A stretch of DNA of 64,000 bases from positions 4,092,001-4,156,000 of the forward strand of contig NZ_JAGIOF010000001.1 of assembly GCF_017876535.1 (NCBI RefSeq). Reading direction: 5' to 3'. The notes under the pieces were generated by a model that saw nothing but the letters and a program-made list of their open reading frames with translations, was not told where the DNA came from and searched no databases. The stretch comes from Paeniglutamicibacter kerguelensis (GTDB taxonomy: Bacteria; Actinomycetota; Actinomycetes; Actinomycetales; Micrococcaceae). Below, one piece after another: positions 29,637 through 40,300 of this stretch (the first letter of the stretch is position 1; each line of letters opens with the position of its first letter). Made by a program: the position numbers and the translations under genes.

Positions 29637-30548
29637 GTGCTAACGGTCATTGGCGAAGCCTTGGTCGACGTGCTTTCGGGCGGGATAAGCGCACCACGTT
29701 CCTTCGTCGGGGGCAGCCCGCTGAACGTAGCTGTTGGCTTGGCGCGTCTGGGCCACCCGGTCACGTTCATCGGGCGTTGGGGTTCAGACGAATACGGCAG
29801 GATGATCCAGCAGCAGCTGGGCACCAACAACGTGCAGCACGTCTGCGGCGAAGACGGGCATCCGACCTCGACCGCCCGCGGCACCCTCGACCCGGTCGGG
29901 GCCGCCACCTACAGCTTCGACCTGCTGTGGGATCTGCCGTCGATCTCCCTTGGCACGCCGGCGCTGGCCGATGCCCAGGTGGTCCACACGGGCTCCCTGG
30001 CGACCATGGTCGAACCGGGTGCCCAGAAGGTGCTCCGGCTCATCGAACGCGTGCGACCGCATGCCACGATCTCCTACGACCCAAACATCAGGCCTTCGCT
30101 GATCACCGACCATTCCGAGGCCGTGGCTAAGGTCGAACGATTCGTTGCACTTGCCGACGTCGTTCGGGCCTCGGATTCCGATCTGGAATGGCTCTACCCG
30201 CAGCGCAGCGTCGAAGAAACCGCTGCGGCATGGCTGGAGCTGGGGCCGGCAATGGTTGTGGCAACTTACGGTTCGCGCGGCCCCTGGGGTCTTGTCGCCT
30301 CGGGTACGGCGCGCGCCGCGGCCCCGCTGGTCGATGTCGCCGACACCGTGGGCGCCGGGGACTCGTTCATTTCCGCGATGATCTCGGCACTCGCGGACCG
30401 TGAATTGCTTGGCAGCGGGCAGCGGGAGAAGCTCCACAAGTTGGACACCGGCACCCTCGAAGAGATTCTCGACTACGCGGCAAGGGCTGCGGCAATCACC
30501 GTTTCGCGGGCCGGGGCAAATCCGCCGTTCCGCGAAGAAATCCGCTAG
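29637..30548 (+). CDS. PfkB-family carbohydrate kinase (fructokinase-like)
   Basis: A 303-residue sugar kinase. The N-terminal PfkB motif is seen in FVGGSPLNVAVGLARLG and the C-terminal anion-hole/catalytic motif in DTVGAGDSFISAM. Fructokinase is the closest general assignment; ribokinase-type substrates cannot be excluded. The GTG at 29637 is preceded by GAGGAGAAGG, much better than the in-frame GTG at 29586. A HAD phosphatase gene follows 20 bp later. Confidence 0.9.
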   Translation: MLTVIGEALVDVLSGGISAPRSFVGGSPLNVAVGLARLGHPVTFIGRWGSDEYGRMIQQQLGTNNVQHVCGEDGHPTSTARGTLDPVGAATYSFDLLWDLPSISLGTPALADAQVVHTGSLATMVEPGAQKVLRLIERVRPHATISYDPNIRPSLITDHSEAVAKVERFVALADVVRASDSDLEWLYPQRSVEETAAAWLELGPAMVVATYGSRGPWGLVASGTARAAAPLVDVADTVGAGDSFISAMISALADRELLGSGQREKLHKLDTGTLEEILDYAARAAAITVSRAGANPPFREEIR

Positions 30549-30568
30549 CGGGAAGGGCGTCACTTCCC

Positions 30569-31393
30569 ATGAGTGTGCGTTTGATCGCCAGCGACTTGGA
30601 CGGAACCATCATTCGCGAAGACGGAACCATTTCCGCACGCACCATCGATGCGTTTCACCGGGCCCGTGAGCGCGGAATCAGCATCGTTTTCGTCACGGGC
30701 CGCCCCTTCCGGTGGCTGGCGCCTGTACGTGAGGCCTTTGGGCACCTGGGAACCGTGATCTGTTCAAACGGGGCGGTCCTTTACGACCTTGAACAAGAAA
30801 AGCTGCTCTGGGCACAGACGATCGACGTCGAGGTCCTCCAGCGCACCCGGGAAATCATTACCAGGGCCGAACCAACGGCAACCTTTGCCGCCGAAACCAC
30901 GGGTGGTCTGCACCTTGAAGAGGGATTCGCGGAACCCTACGAACTGGAACTCATTTCAAGATTTGAGCGCCTCGACCTGCAGTCCACCCTGCTCAACGAA
31001 CAGGGTGTGGTGAAGTTTCTGGCCAAGTCGCGCACGCGAAGCTCCGATGACTTCATGGCCGCCGTGGCAGAGGAACTTGCCACCCTGGTCACAGTGACCC
31101 ATTCGGCGCAGAATGTTTCACTCCTGGAGATGGCCCATGCCAGGATCAACAAATCCGTGGCGCTGGCGAACTACGCCAAGGAACTGGGGATTGATTCCAG
31201 TGAGGTGGCGGCCTTCGGCGACATGCCCAACGACCAGGAGATGCTCGCCTGGGCCGGGTACGGCTATGCAATGGCATCGGGACACCGGACTGCCCTGGAT
31301 GCGGCGACGTACAGGGCCCCGGGGGTCGAGGATGACGGCGTTGCCCAGATCATCGAAGCCATCTTGGACAATGCCGAACCCCCGGTGTCCTAG
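30569..31393 (+). CDS. Cof-type HAD-superfamily hydrolase
   Basis: A 274-residue HAD phosphatase of the Cof/YidA type. Motif I is ASDLDGTI, motif II VFVTGRP, motif III has Lys in INKSVAL, and motif IV is FGDMPNDQEML. The C2B cap lies between. It probably dephosphorylates sugar phosphates or nucleotides. It lies close behind the PfkB kinase gene and is probably co-transcribed with it. Confidence 0.92.
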   Translation: MSVRLIASDLDGTIIREDGTISARTIDAFHRARERGISIVFVTGRPFRWLAPVREAFGHLGTVICSNGAVLYDLEQEKLLWAQTIDVEVLQRTREIITRAEPTATFAAETTGGLHLEEGFAEPYELELISRFERLDLQSTLLNEQGVVKFLAKSRTRSSDDFMAAVAEELATLVTVTHSAQNVSLLEMAHARINKSVALANYAKELGIDSSEVAAFGDMPNDQEMLAWAGYGYAMASGHRTALDAATYRAPGVEDDGVAQIIEAILDNAEPPVS

Positions 31394-31438
31394 CTCCGGC
31401 TGGAACCGTCAGCACAGCACAAAACCAAAGGCACGCTC

Positions 31439-32254
31439 ATGAATGCACCCCGCGTCGGCTCGGCACCCTACTTGTTGAACACCCCGGGCGGGGTTCTTCA
31501 AGGCCAGCCGCTGGCGTTCTCCCACCGTGGGTTCGCACCCGAGGGCGAGGAAAATACGCTGAAGGCATTTCATGCCGCCTATGACCTGGGTTTCCGCTAT
31601 CTAGAAACCGACGTGCACACCAGCCGCGATGGCGTGTTGGTGGTCTTCCACGATGAAACCCTGCAACGGCTGACGGGTGCGACGGGCAACATCGCCGACC
31701 GCAGCGCCGCCGAGATCCGGGAACTTCGTGTGGCAGGGGAGCCCATACCCACGTTTGAGGAATTGCTCCTGGAGTTCCCGCTGGCGCATTTCAACGTGGA
31801 CGTCAAGGACGAGCCAAGCGCGCAGCAGCTGGCTTCGATCATCGAGCGGCACGGTGCCCACGACCGGGTCCTGGTCGCTTCGTTCCTGGGCCGGCGCCGA
31901 ATCTCCGCACAGCGTCTCCTGAGCCGTCCCGTGGCAACAAGCCCGGGTGTGCTGGGAGTTGCGGCGGCAACAATGCTGGGCAAGCTGGTCCGGCTGCCGC
32001 GGCGCGGGCTTGGCGCTTTTGCCGCACTGCAGGTCCCCGAATCCCACGGAAGATTCCCGGTGGTGACCAAATCATTCGTGCGCCATGCGCACGAAGCCGG
32101 CATCCAGGTCCATGTCTGGGTCGTTAACGATGCCCCGGACATGCACAGGCTGCTGGATCTGGGCGTCGACGGTGTCATGAGCGATCGGGCGGACATCCTG
32201 GCCGCGGTCATGCGCGAGCGTGGACACTGGCCCCAGAACTCCCCAGGCGTCTAA
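31439..32254 (+). CDS. Glycerophosphodiester phosphodiesterase
   Basis: A 271-residue GDPD TIM barrel. The catalytic elements are FSHRGFAPEGEENTL, with the two Glu/His sites, and LETDVHTSRDGVLVVFHDETL. Downstream FNVDVKD and VHVWVVNDAPDMHRLLDLGVDGVMSD complete the family pattern. It hydrolyses glycerophosphodiesters to glycerol-3-phosphate and an alcohol. No signal peptide is seen, so it is cytoplasmic. Confidence 0.94.
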   Translation: MNAPRVGSAPYLLNTPGGVLQGQPLAFSHRGFAPEGEENTLKAFHAAYDLGFRYLETDVHTSRDGVLVVFHDETLQRLTGATGNIADRSAAEIRELRVAGEPIPTFEELLLEFPLAHFNVDVKDEPSAQQLASIIERHGAHDRVLVASFLGRRRISAQRLLSRPVATSPGVLGVAAATMLGKLVRLPRRGLGAFAALQVPESHGRFPVVTKSFVRHAHEAGIQVHVWVVNDAPDMHRLLDLGVDGVMSDRADILAAVMRERGHWPQNSPGV

Positions 32255-32281
32255 GGCCCGGAAACCCAGCGGGACTTGTTG

Positions 32282-33274
32282 CTACATGCTTGGCGTGGCC
32301 AGCACTGCCAGGGGTTCCAGGGCCTGCGGGGCCCAGCGCCGCATGTCGGACGTTTCCGCGTCGGCCAGCAGCCTCAGCCATGTCTCATGGATGTGCAACG
32401 GCGCGATTCTCAGGGCAGGTGCGACAAGTTCGTAGAGTTCATCGGGTGTTCCGTAATCAGACCATTCGGCCAGATAGGTCCCGATGGCCTGCATGATGCG
32501 CGGGTCGTCGGACTCGGCCCGGAAATCAATGCGCATTCGATCGATGGCCCGGCCCAGCGAGGCAAAAGGATGCGCCCAGTGGGCGTCAGACAGGTTCAAC
32601 AGACGTGGCGCCGCCATTTCATCGGTGGGCACGAACGCCCTGCGCAGGTCGAACGATCCGTGCTCGAGGCTGAGCGGAATGGGCCCGGCACCCAACTGCT
32701 GGCAGGCCTGCTCGATTTCCCCGAAGACCTCGAAGGCGTGGTCGGCATCGCGGGCAGGTATCCCCAATGGATGGTCCGCCGGCAGCGAAGCATGCAGCAT
32801 CAAGGCATTGTTGAATTCCTCAGGCAGCCATTGCGGATCCATGATCTGCAGGCCGGCATCGAAGAGTGTGTCCTCGTACGCCACGAGGCTTCTTTGCAGT
32901 CGGCCAAGGGAACCCAATGCGCGCGCCCACAGCTCTGGGGTCGGGGCGAGTTCGTCGAGGGTTGCGCCGTAGTCGGGGCTGAGCATCCAGCCTCGCTCGG
33001 GGTCTATGGCCATGGGCATCACCAGCTGCTCCGGCGCCAAGCTGGCGGCCGCCGCAGTCAGCCGGGCTTCAAAGAGCTGACCCGGTGCCAGTGCCTTGAA
33101 GAAAAGCTGACCGGCATCGGTGCGAACCCTGACATGCATGGACCTAATGGACGAAATGCCTATTTGAATAGGAGATATGCGTTTGATCGCATATGTCTCG
33201 CATGCAATGTCAATCCATGCCTCAACATCGTATTGCCATTCTTCTTCCGCCCACGTCTTTATCCACTCAGCCAC
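32282..33274 (-). CDS. APH-fold phosphotransferase-like protein with degenerate active site
   Basis: A 330-residue protein with the aminoglycoside-phosphotransferase/choline-kinase layout: a small N-lobe with FFKALAPGQLFEARL, then a helical C-lobe. The usual catalytic loop HGDLHxGN is replaced by HGSFDLRRAF, and the usual metal-binding DWGDA is NLSDAHWAHPFASL. The catalytic Asp, the Asn and the metal Asp all seem lost. This suggests a pseudokinase or a non-canonical enzyme. It lies 79 bp beyond the sugar-permease gene, on the same strand, so it may be the last gene of that operon. Confidence 0.75.
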   Translation of the reverse strand: MAEWIKTWAEEEWQYDVEAWIDIACETYAIKRISPIQIGISSIRSMHVRVRTDAGQLFFKALAPGQLFEARLTAAAASLAPEQLVMPMAIDPERGWMLSPDYGATLDELAPTPELWARALGSLGRLQRSLVAYEDTLFDAGLQIMDPQWLPEEFNNALMLHASLPADHPLGIPARDADHAFEVFGEIEQACQQLGAGPIPLSLEHGSFDLRRAFVPTDEMAAPRLLNLSDAHWAHPFASLGRAIDRMRIDFRAESDDPRIMQAIGTYLAEWSDYGTPDELYELVAPALRIAPLHIHETWLRLLADAETSDMRRWAPQALEPLAVLATPSM

Positions 33275-33353
33275 CCATCAATGGTATCGAGAGAACCGTC
33301 AACTTTTTTGTGAGGTTGGCCATCAATGCGTGTTTGCTCTGACGGGAAGCCGC

Positions 33354-34310
33354 TCAGCCCTTTGCCGAACCTGCCATGAGCCCACGGACGAAGTAGCGCT
33401 GCAGGGCGAAGAAGACGGCCAGCGGGACGATCATGGCAACGAATGCCCCGGCCGTCAGCAGGTGCCAATCCTGTCCTCGGCTTCCGGTGATCTCCGCCAA
33501 CAGCTTGGTGATCGGTGCTACCGCGCCGTCGGCGAAGATCAGTGCGACAAGCAAATCGTTCCATACCCAGAGGAACTGGAAAATGGAAAATGCGGCGATT
33601 GCCGGAGCTGTCAGCGGCAAAGCGATCCTGAAGAAGATCTGTCCGTGGCTGGCACCGTCCACGCGGGCCGCTTCAATGATTTCGGTGGGGATCTCCGCAA
33701 GGAAATTATGCAGCAGGAAGATGGCCAGCGGCAGGGCAAAGATGGTGTGCGCTATCCACACCTGTGCGTATCCGGCCGAACCGAAGGCCCCGATGACGGG
33801 ATAGCTGAAGAGCTCTCCGCGGGCAAAGAGCCGAAGCAAAGGAACCAGCGCCATCTGGATTGGAACGATCTGCAGGGCAAAGACCAAGATGAACAGAATG
33901 TTCCTTCCCGGGAACTTCATCCAGGCAAAGGCGTATGCCGCCATCGTGGCGATCACCAGAGGGAAGATGGTTGCAGGCAGGGTGATGGCGATCGAGTTGA
34001 TGAAGGACCCCGCCAGATTCAGCTGGCTGTTTCCTGCCTGCAGGACTGCGGAGTAGTTGTCGGTGGTGAAACCCCAGTTTTGGAAGATCGTCCACCATCC
34101 GGTGGTACGCACCTCCTGTGCAGGGCGCACCGAGGAAACCAGCAGCCCGAGCGTCGGGATCGTCCACATCGCGGCAATCACCAGTGCCGCAAGCGTCGCC
34201 CAGCGGTTGGTGAGCCGTTTCTTGGCCAGCGATGTCACCGATCCGGTCCTGCGCGGTGGCGCTGCCTCGGAGTTGCTAGGCGCCGTGAAATTCTTGGTGG
34301 AAGTCGACAT
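33354..34310 (-). CDS. Sugar ABC transporter permease (MalG-like)
   Basis: A 318-residue inner-membrane permease with about six helices and a basic N-terminal tail (SLAKKRLTNRW). The EAA loop is present as EIIEAARVDGASHGQIFFRIALPL. It belongs to the CUT1 family, which imports di- and oligosaccharides. Its ATG overlaps the stop of the MalF-like gene. Confidence 0.93.
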   Translation of the reverse strand: MSTSTKNFTAPSNSEAAPPRRTGSVTSLAKKRLTNRWATLAALVIAAMWTIPTLGLLVSSVRPAQEVRTTGWWTIFQNWGFTTDNYSAVLQAGNSQLNLAGSFINSIAITLPATIFPLVIATMAAYAFAWMKFPGRNILFILVFALQIVPIQMALVPLLRLFARGELFSYPVIGAFGSAGYAQVWIAHTIFALPLAIFLLHNFLAEIPTEIIEAARVDGASHGQIFFRIALPLTAPAIAAFSIFQFLWVWNDLLVALIFADGAVAPITKLLAEITGSRGQDWHLLTAGAFVAMIVPLAVFFALQRYFVRGLMAGSAKG

Positions 34311-35467
34311 CAGCGCAGTTCCCTTTGCTTATTGATTTGCCGGGCGTTGTAAATCACGATGGGCATCACCATCAGGAAGAGAACCACCGCAAACGCAGCC
34401 GAGCGGCCGCTCTCGAAGTTGCGAAATTGCGTATACATTTCATTGGCGATCACCGAGGTGTCGTTGGCCCCGGCGGTCATCGTCCGAACGATGTCGAAGA
34501 CCTTCAGCGAGGCAATTGAAATGGTCGTGAGGACAACCACGAGCGAGGAGCGGATGTTTGGCAGGGTCACGTTTGCGAAGCGCTGCCAGGCGTTGGCTCC
34601 GTCAAGTTCGGCGGCCTCGAGCTGTTCAATGGGTACGGCCTTGATCGCGGCCGAAAGAATCACCATGGCGAATCCCGTCTGGACCCAAATGAGCACGGCA
34701 ATCAACGCCAGCGTGTTCCACGGTTCGACCTGCAGGAACTGGACGGGTTCGCCGCCCATCCAGACGATCAGCTGGTTGAAAAGACCGATTTGGTCTTGGT
34801 CGGCGGGCCTGGCGGTGTATATGAAACGCCAAATGATCGAGGCGCCCACAAAGGATATGGCCATCGGCATGAACACCAGGATCTTGAAGAAGTTCTCGCC
34901 GCGGGACTTGTCAATGAACACGGCATAGGCCAGGCCGGCAATCGTTGAGAGGGCCGGTGCAAGCAGGACCCAGGCAACGGTGTTGAGCACCGTGCGGACG
35001 CCTTGGGGCTGGGTGAAGATCCAAATGAAATTCTCCAGTCCGACAAATTGGTCGCCGCGTGAATTCATGAAGGATTGGGCAGTTGTTTGGATGGTCGGGA
35101 CGATGAGCCCTGCAACCAGAAGGATTGCCGCGGGGGAGAGAAAGCCGACGAGCTGGAAAAGGTGGCCCGCTCCGTGGCGGGAACGGTTGTCGAACCAGAA
35201 CAACAGCAGGCCGAGGAATCCCGCACCGATGATCGCCCAGGTGTAGGAATCGAGGATGGCCACCATCCCCAACGGAAGAATCACGCAGGCAACCATGCGA
35301 ATGATCGTGTATTTGCGCCCCGGTCGGGGTGCCAGTTCGATGAAGAAGAGCAACAAGCCAACAACAGCCAGGAACGCCCCGATGACCACGGGGACCTGCA
35401 CGAGCGACGGCAGGGTGCTTAGCCATTGGAGGAATGCAGACATTGGCTGCCTTTCGGGGGTCGACAC
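34310..35467 (-). CDS. Sugar ABC transporter permease (MalF-like), extended N-terminus
   Basis: A 385-residue permease. Three extra N-terminal hydrophobic segments precede the standard six-helix permease domain, as in AglF/alpha-glucoside-type permeases. The EAA loop reads EQLEAAELDGANAWQRFANVTLP. It partners the MalG-like protein. It lies about 100 bp downstream of the binding-protein gene. Confidence 0.93.
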   Translation of the reverse strand: MSTPERQPMSAFLQWLSTLPSLVQVPVVIGAFLAVVGLLLFFIELAPRPGRKYTIIRMVACVILPLGMVAILDSYTWAIIGAGFLGLLLFWFDNRSRHGAGHLFQLVGFLSPAAILLVAGLIVPTIQTTAQSFMNSRGDQFVGLENFIWIFTQPQGVRTVLNTVAWVLLAPALSTIAGLAYAVFIDKSRGENFFKILVFMPMAISFVGASIIWRFIYTARPADQDQIGLFNQLIVWMGGEPVQFLQVEPWNTLALIAVLIWVQTGFAMVILSAAIKAVPIEQLEAAELDGANAWQRFANVTLPNIRSSLVVVLTTISIASLKVFDIVRTMTAGANDTSVIANEMYTQFRNFESGRSAAFAVVLFLMVMPIVIYNARQINKQRELR

Positions 35468-35570
35468 GGCCGGTCACCTTCGGCCGTGTCCTGCAGTGGA
35501 GGGATCGTTTCGGCTGCATCGGCCCGGGCCGTCCCGCGAGGGAGCGCCCGGACCGAAGCGGTTCCGCAGG

Positions 35571-36914
35571 CTAGCTTGAAGGCCAGCCGCTTTCGATCTG
35601 ATTGAGCACGGCGTCGGTGTCGGATCCGTTGATCCAATCGACCATGCCTTTCCAGAACGACCCGGCCCCGACGCTGCCCGGCATCAGGTCCGATGCGTCG
35701 AAGCGGAACGTGGTGTTTGGATCCTGCAACACCGCCACTGCTTCCTTCAGCAAGGGGTCTGATGCGTTGGCGGGATCCAAGCCCTTGTTGGCGCTGAGCA
35801 CGCCGCCGAGTTTCACGCGGGAATTGGCCCAGTCTGCGCTGGCGAGGTACTCCTGGACCTTCACCACGGCGGGGTCGTCGCTGAAGGCGCCAACGATTTC
35901 GCCGCCGCCGGTGACTGATGACCCCTTGCCGTCCTTGGAAGGAAGGATGAATGCCCAGACATCCGCATCAGGCCCAACCGTTCCGCCGGCATCGGTGATG
36001 AAACCGCTGAAGAAGGATGCCTGGTGGTGCAGGCTGCAATCGCCCTTCACCAAGACGTTCGCAACGTCGCCGAATGCCGTGGCGTTGATGGATGCAACGT
36101 CGCCGTAGCCTGCGTTGACGTACTTGGGATTCTTGAGGATCTTGCCCGCCTCCTCAAAAGCGGCTTTGATTTGCGGATCCGTGAATTTCACGCCGTTGGC
36201 AACCCACTGGTCGTAGACGTCTTTGCCCGACTCGCGCAGCACCAGGTCTTCGACCCAGTCGGTGCCGGGCCAGCCCGTGGCGTCGCCCGAGCCGAACCCG
36301 GCACACCAGGGGGCCTTGCCCTTGTCTGCTTCGATTTTTGCCGTGAGGTCCAACACGCCCTGCCAGGTGGTTGGAATCTCCCAGCCCTTTTCCTTGAATT
36401 CCTTGGGTGAATACCAAACCCAACCCTTGACGCTTGCCATGAGCGGCGCGCCATACAGCGTGCCCTTGACGGTGCCGTAGGCAGCCCAGTCATCGGACCA
36501 GCCCGATGCCACGTTGGCTGCGACGCCGGCCGGTGCAGGTTTGAGGAAGCCTCGGGTTGCCAGGTCGCCGAGCAACCCGGGCTGGGGGAAGATGGCCAAA
36601 TCAGGGGCATTTCCGCCCTGTGCGCGCACGGCGATCTGGGTTTCGAATTCCTTGGAGGACTCGTACTTGATGTCGATGTTGTTTTCCTTGGCCCAATCGG
36701 CCCAGGACTGTTCAAGCAACTTGGCTTCGGCGTCGGCAATGGTGCCGTAGATTGTCACCTCCGACTTCTCTGTCGGGGTTCCGCCCGTTGCCGTTCCTGC
36801 GCTGGTTGTAGCTGCAGGAACGCCCGGTCCTCCGCCGCAGCCGCTCAGTGCCAGGACAGCAACGCCCGCAGCCGCCATCAAAGCAATAAATCGTCCGTGT
36901 CGTGATCTGCTCAT
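35571..36914 (-). CDS. Sugar ABC transporter substrate-binding lipoprotein
   Basis: A 447-residue extracellular solute-binding protein, family 1. The ATG at 36914 has GGAGG 6 nt upstream and begins a lipoprotein signal (MSRSRHGRF, a hydrophobic core, lipobox LSGC). The mature protein starts after a Gly/Ala/Thr linker at EVTIYGTIADAEAKLL. Features such as TWQGVLDLTAKIEADKGKAPWC place it with alpha-glucoside or maltose/trehalose binders (AglE type). No ATP-binding subunit is encoded nearby; a shared MsiK/UgpC-type ATPase elsewhere is expected. Confidence 0.92.
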   Translation of the reverse strand: MSRSRHGRFIALMAAAGVAVLALSGCGGGPGVPAATTSAGTATGGTPTEKSEVTIYGTIADAEAKLLEQSWADWAKENNIDIKYESSKEFETQIAVRAQGGNAPDLAIFPQPGLLGDLATRGFLKPAPAGVAANVASGWSDDWAAYGTVKGTLYGAPLMASVKGWVWYSPKEFKEKGWEIPTTWQGVLDLTAKIEADKGKAPWCAGFGSGDATGWPGTDWVEDLVLRESGKDVYDQWVANGVKFTDPQIKAAFEEAGKILKNPKYVNAGYGDVASINATAFGDVANVLVKGDCSLHHQASFFSGFITDAGGTVGPDADVWAFILPSKDGKGSSVTGGGEIVGAFSDDPAVVKVQEYLASADWANSRVKLGGVLSANKGLDPANASDPLLKEAVAVLQDPNTTFRFDASDLMPGSVGAGSFWKGMVDWINGSDTDAVLNQIESGWPSS

Positions 36915-37383
36915 GAATCCTCCATTCCGTTGGATGGAGAGAGCCTCCATCCACTGCGTAAGGAAGGGAACTTTGTTCCGTGCCATGCTGTCGATGGTGT
37001 CGGTCCGCGGGGAACGCAATGCCGTCCGCAAGCAGCCGGCCCAACTGGATTTAGTTCCAAACCCCATGAATAAAAGCGCTTGACCTGCATATATGGAAGC
37101 ACTTCTGGTGCCAATGATGCAGAGCGGTGGCCGGCAATGCAAGGGTTGTTGCAGACACGAAAGGATAACTACGGAGAAACGTTTTGACAGCATTGCCCAA
37201 GGCATCGTCAATCATTCATCGAAATTTCAGGACCATTGCAGTAATTTTGTGCCTCGCGCACAGCGCGTGTGGTTAGGCTTGGCCTACCTCCGATTCGAGG
37301 GCCCTCGGGTATTCCTTGACTTGTGGATCGCGTGATTCTAGCGTTCGAGGTGCTTCGATCGACACGGAACGGATGATCTCAAT
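36915..37383. promoter_or_regulatory. Divergent control region between the sugar importer and GH65 gene
   Basis: A 469-bp gene-poor region. TAAAAGCGCTTGAC (37071-37084) contains the 8-bp palindrome AAGCGCTT and resembles LacI/CcpA-type operators. It lies about 160 bp from the binding-protein start. TTGACT (37316-37321), 17 bp, then TAGCGT (37339-37344) form a credible promoter about 40 bp upstream of the GH65 start. No regulator gene is adjacent, so control is by a distant LacI-family protein or is global. I see no convincing coding sequence in the rest. Confidence 0.5.
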
Positions 37384-40300
37384 ATGCGTGAACCCTTCAC
37401 ACCCGCCGTGCCATATCGGCATCGGGACTTCAAGGCTGTTCTCTTTGATTTGGATGGGGTCTTAACGCCCACGGCCGAGGTCCACCGAGAAGCCTGGCAG
37501 CAGTTGTTTGATGAATTCTTCACCGCGTTGGGCGAGACGCGGGCCTACACCGAGGAAGACTACTTCGCCCTTGTGGACGGACGTCCGCGCTATGAGGGCG
37601 TGGCCGCGGTACTGAAGGACCGCGGCATCGAATTGCCGTGGGGGCATGAAACCGACGCCCCGGGGCAGTCATCGGTTTGTTCGCTGGGCAATCGCAAGAA
37701 CGACGTTTTCCGTGCCATTCTGCACGAACAAGGCATTGAACCGTATCCGGGCTCGCTGGACTACCTGCGGCAGATCCAGGAAGCCGGCCTGGACGTTGCG
37801 GTCGTGTCTTCATCACGGAACGCCGAAGACGTTCTGGAAGCCGCAGGCCTGCGCAATGAATTCAGTGTTGTGCTCGGCGGGCTCCAGGCATCCGAACGTG
37901 GCCTGCCGGGAAAGCCTGCCCCTGATACATTCCAAGCGGCAGCCCTTGACCTTGGCTGGTCCGTTAACGAATGCGTGGTCATTGAGGATGCCATTTCCGG
38001 TGTCCAGGCGGGCGCCGCGGGCGGTTTCGGGTTGGTGGTGGGCGTTGCCCGCGACCAGCCCGCAGAAGCGCTTCGCGAGGCCGGCGCCGATGTGGTGGTT
38101 GCCGACCTCAGCGAGCTTGTTGGCAAAAGAGCCAGGGATGCCTGGAACCTGGACGCGTGGTCCTATAGCCGAGAGCATCCCCGACCCGCCGACCCTTCCG
38201 TAGAACAGACCGTTTTCGCCCTGGGCAACGGCTTTCTGGGCATGCGCGGGGATTCGCTGGGAATCGGCGATTGCGTCAAGGGGATGTTCATCAACGGACT
38301 TCACGAGACATGGAAAATCCGCCATGCCGAGTCCGCCTTCGGCCTGGCGGAAACCGGGCAGACGATGGTTGCCGCGCCCGACGCCAGAACCGTTCGCGTG
38401 TACATCAACGACGAAGCCCTGGAAGTCGGACGGACCGAAATCCTGAAGGACGATCTCCGGCTGGATTTCAAGGACGGAACGCTTATTTCCGATACCCTGT
38501 GGCGCACGGCGGAGGGCCATCGCGTCTCCGTGCGGACCCGCAGCATGGTGTCATTCTCCGAACGCCACCTGGCCTTGTTCCGCATCAGCGTCAGGTTGCT
38601 CGATGCCCCGGCACACGTCTTTGTGCAGTCCGCAGTGATCGGTCAGGCCACGGGAACCCCGGTGATCACTCCGGCCGAGGCAGACGCGGGTGAAATCGCC
38701 TTCGATCCTCGGAAAAAGGAAGAAAGCGGAGAAGAAAGCCTTCAGCCGGGCGGCACCTACGACGACGGGGAGATCGAGGCCCTCAGCTACTACGTCAAGG
38801 GATCAAACATGTCCGTGGCAACGGCGATTCAACACGTCGTCAGGGTCGCGGGCGGCGATCCGGAAATCGAGAAAACCCACGTAGTCGCCGATGCCAAGGC
38901 GGAATGCAATGTTTCGGTCTATCTGGACCGGGACCAGGCGCTGCACATGGATAAATTCGCCTCGTACCATAGCTCGCGCCGGCACACCGCGGAGGAAATG
39001 ACCACCAGGTGCGTCCGGGCGCTGAAGCACCTGGTGCCGCGCGGAGCCGACGAACTTTTTTGGAAACAACGCGAATTCCTGGGCGAGTTTTGGTCACATG
39101 CCGATGTCGTGGTGGACGCCGATCCGCTGCTGCAACGAGCGATCCGCTGGAATCTCTTCCAATTGGCGCAAGCCTCGGCCCGCGCCGACGGCATGGGGAT
39201 CTCCGCCAAGGGCGTATCCGGGGACGGCTATAGCGGTCACTATTTCTGGGACACGGAAATCTATGTGCTTCCGTTCCTGACCTATACCAACCCGCAGTGG
39301 GCCCGCAACGCACTGAGGGCCCGGGTGAGCATGATTCCGGCCGCGCGCCGGCGCGCCGCAACGCTCAACGAGCACGGCATCCTCTTCCCGTGGCGCACCA
39401 TCAACGGCGAGGAAGCCAGTGCCTACTATCCCGCGGGAACGGCGCAGTATCACATCAACGCGGACGTGGTTTATTCATTGGCAAGGTATGTGCGGGCCAG
39501 CGGCGACTCCGGCCTGATGCTCAACGGCGGCGCCGAAATCGCCGTGGAGACGGCACGGCTTTGGAGCTCCCTGGGTTTCTGGCGCGACAGCTCCGACGGG
39601 CCCAGCTTCCACATCCACGGAGTGACGGGCCCCGACGAATACACCGCCGTGGTCAACGACAACACCTTCACCAACGTCATGGCCCGCTTCAACCTGCACT
39701 ATGCGGTGCGGCTCATGGGATACCTGGCCGAGGAGTTCCCCGAGGACCATGCGCGGATCACCGGGGAGCTTTCCCTGACCCAGGACGAAATCGACCAATG
39801 GCTCCGGGCCGCGGACGCCATGCACATCCCGTTCTCCGAATCGGTGGGAATCCACCCGCAGGATGCAGGATTCCTCAACCGCGAGGTGTGGGACGTGACG
39901 GGAACCCCGGCCGAGCACCGCCCCCTGCTGCTGCACTACCACCCGCTGGTGATCTACCGGTTCCAGGTGCTGAAGCAGGCCGACACGGTGATGGCGTTGT
40001 GGCTGCGCTCCTCGGACTTCAGCGACGAAGAAAAACTGGCTGACTTCGACTACTACGACCCGCTGACCACCGGGGATTCAACGCTTTCGGCCACGGTTCA
40101 GTCCATCCTGGCGGCCGAAGTCGGATACCGGGACTTGGCCTACGAGTACTTTGAGCATGCCCTGAACGTGGACCTGGAAAATCTGCACGGAAATACCGCG
40201 GACGGGGTGCACGTGGCCTCCACCGGCGGCGTCTGGGCGGCCCTGGTCTATGGATTCGGCGGACTGCGCGACGACACGGGGGAGCTGCGGTTCGACCCCA

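Noticed and set aside
36915..37211. A longer start for the sugar-binding lipoprotein, at 37211.
   Set aside because: It would place about 100 non-conserved residues before a clear lipoprotein signal peptide that has its own GGAGG site.
37184..37276. A 30-codon TTG-started frame with an upstream GGAG, ending in a hydrophobic ILCLAHSACG.
   Set aside because: Too short and without a recognisable family. It overlaps a TTGACA that may be a -35 box, and chance is a sufficient explanation.
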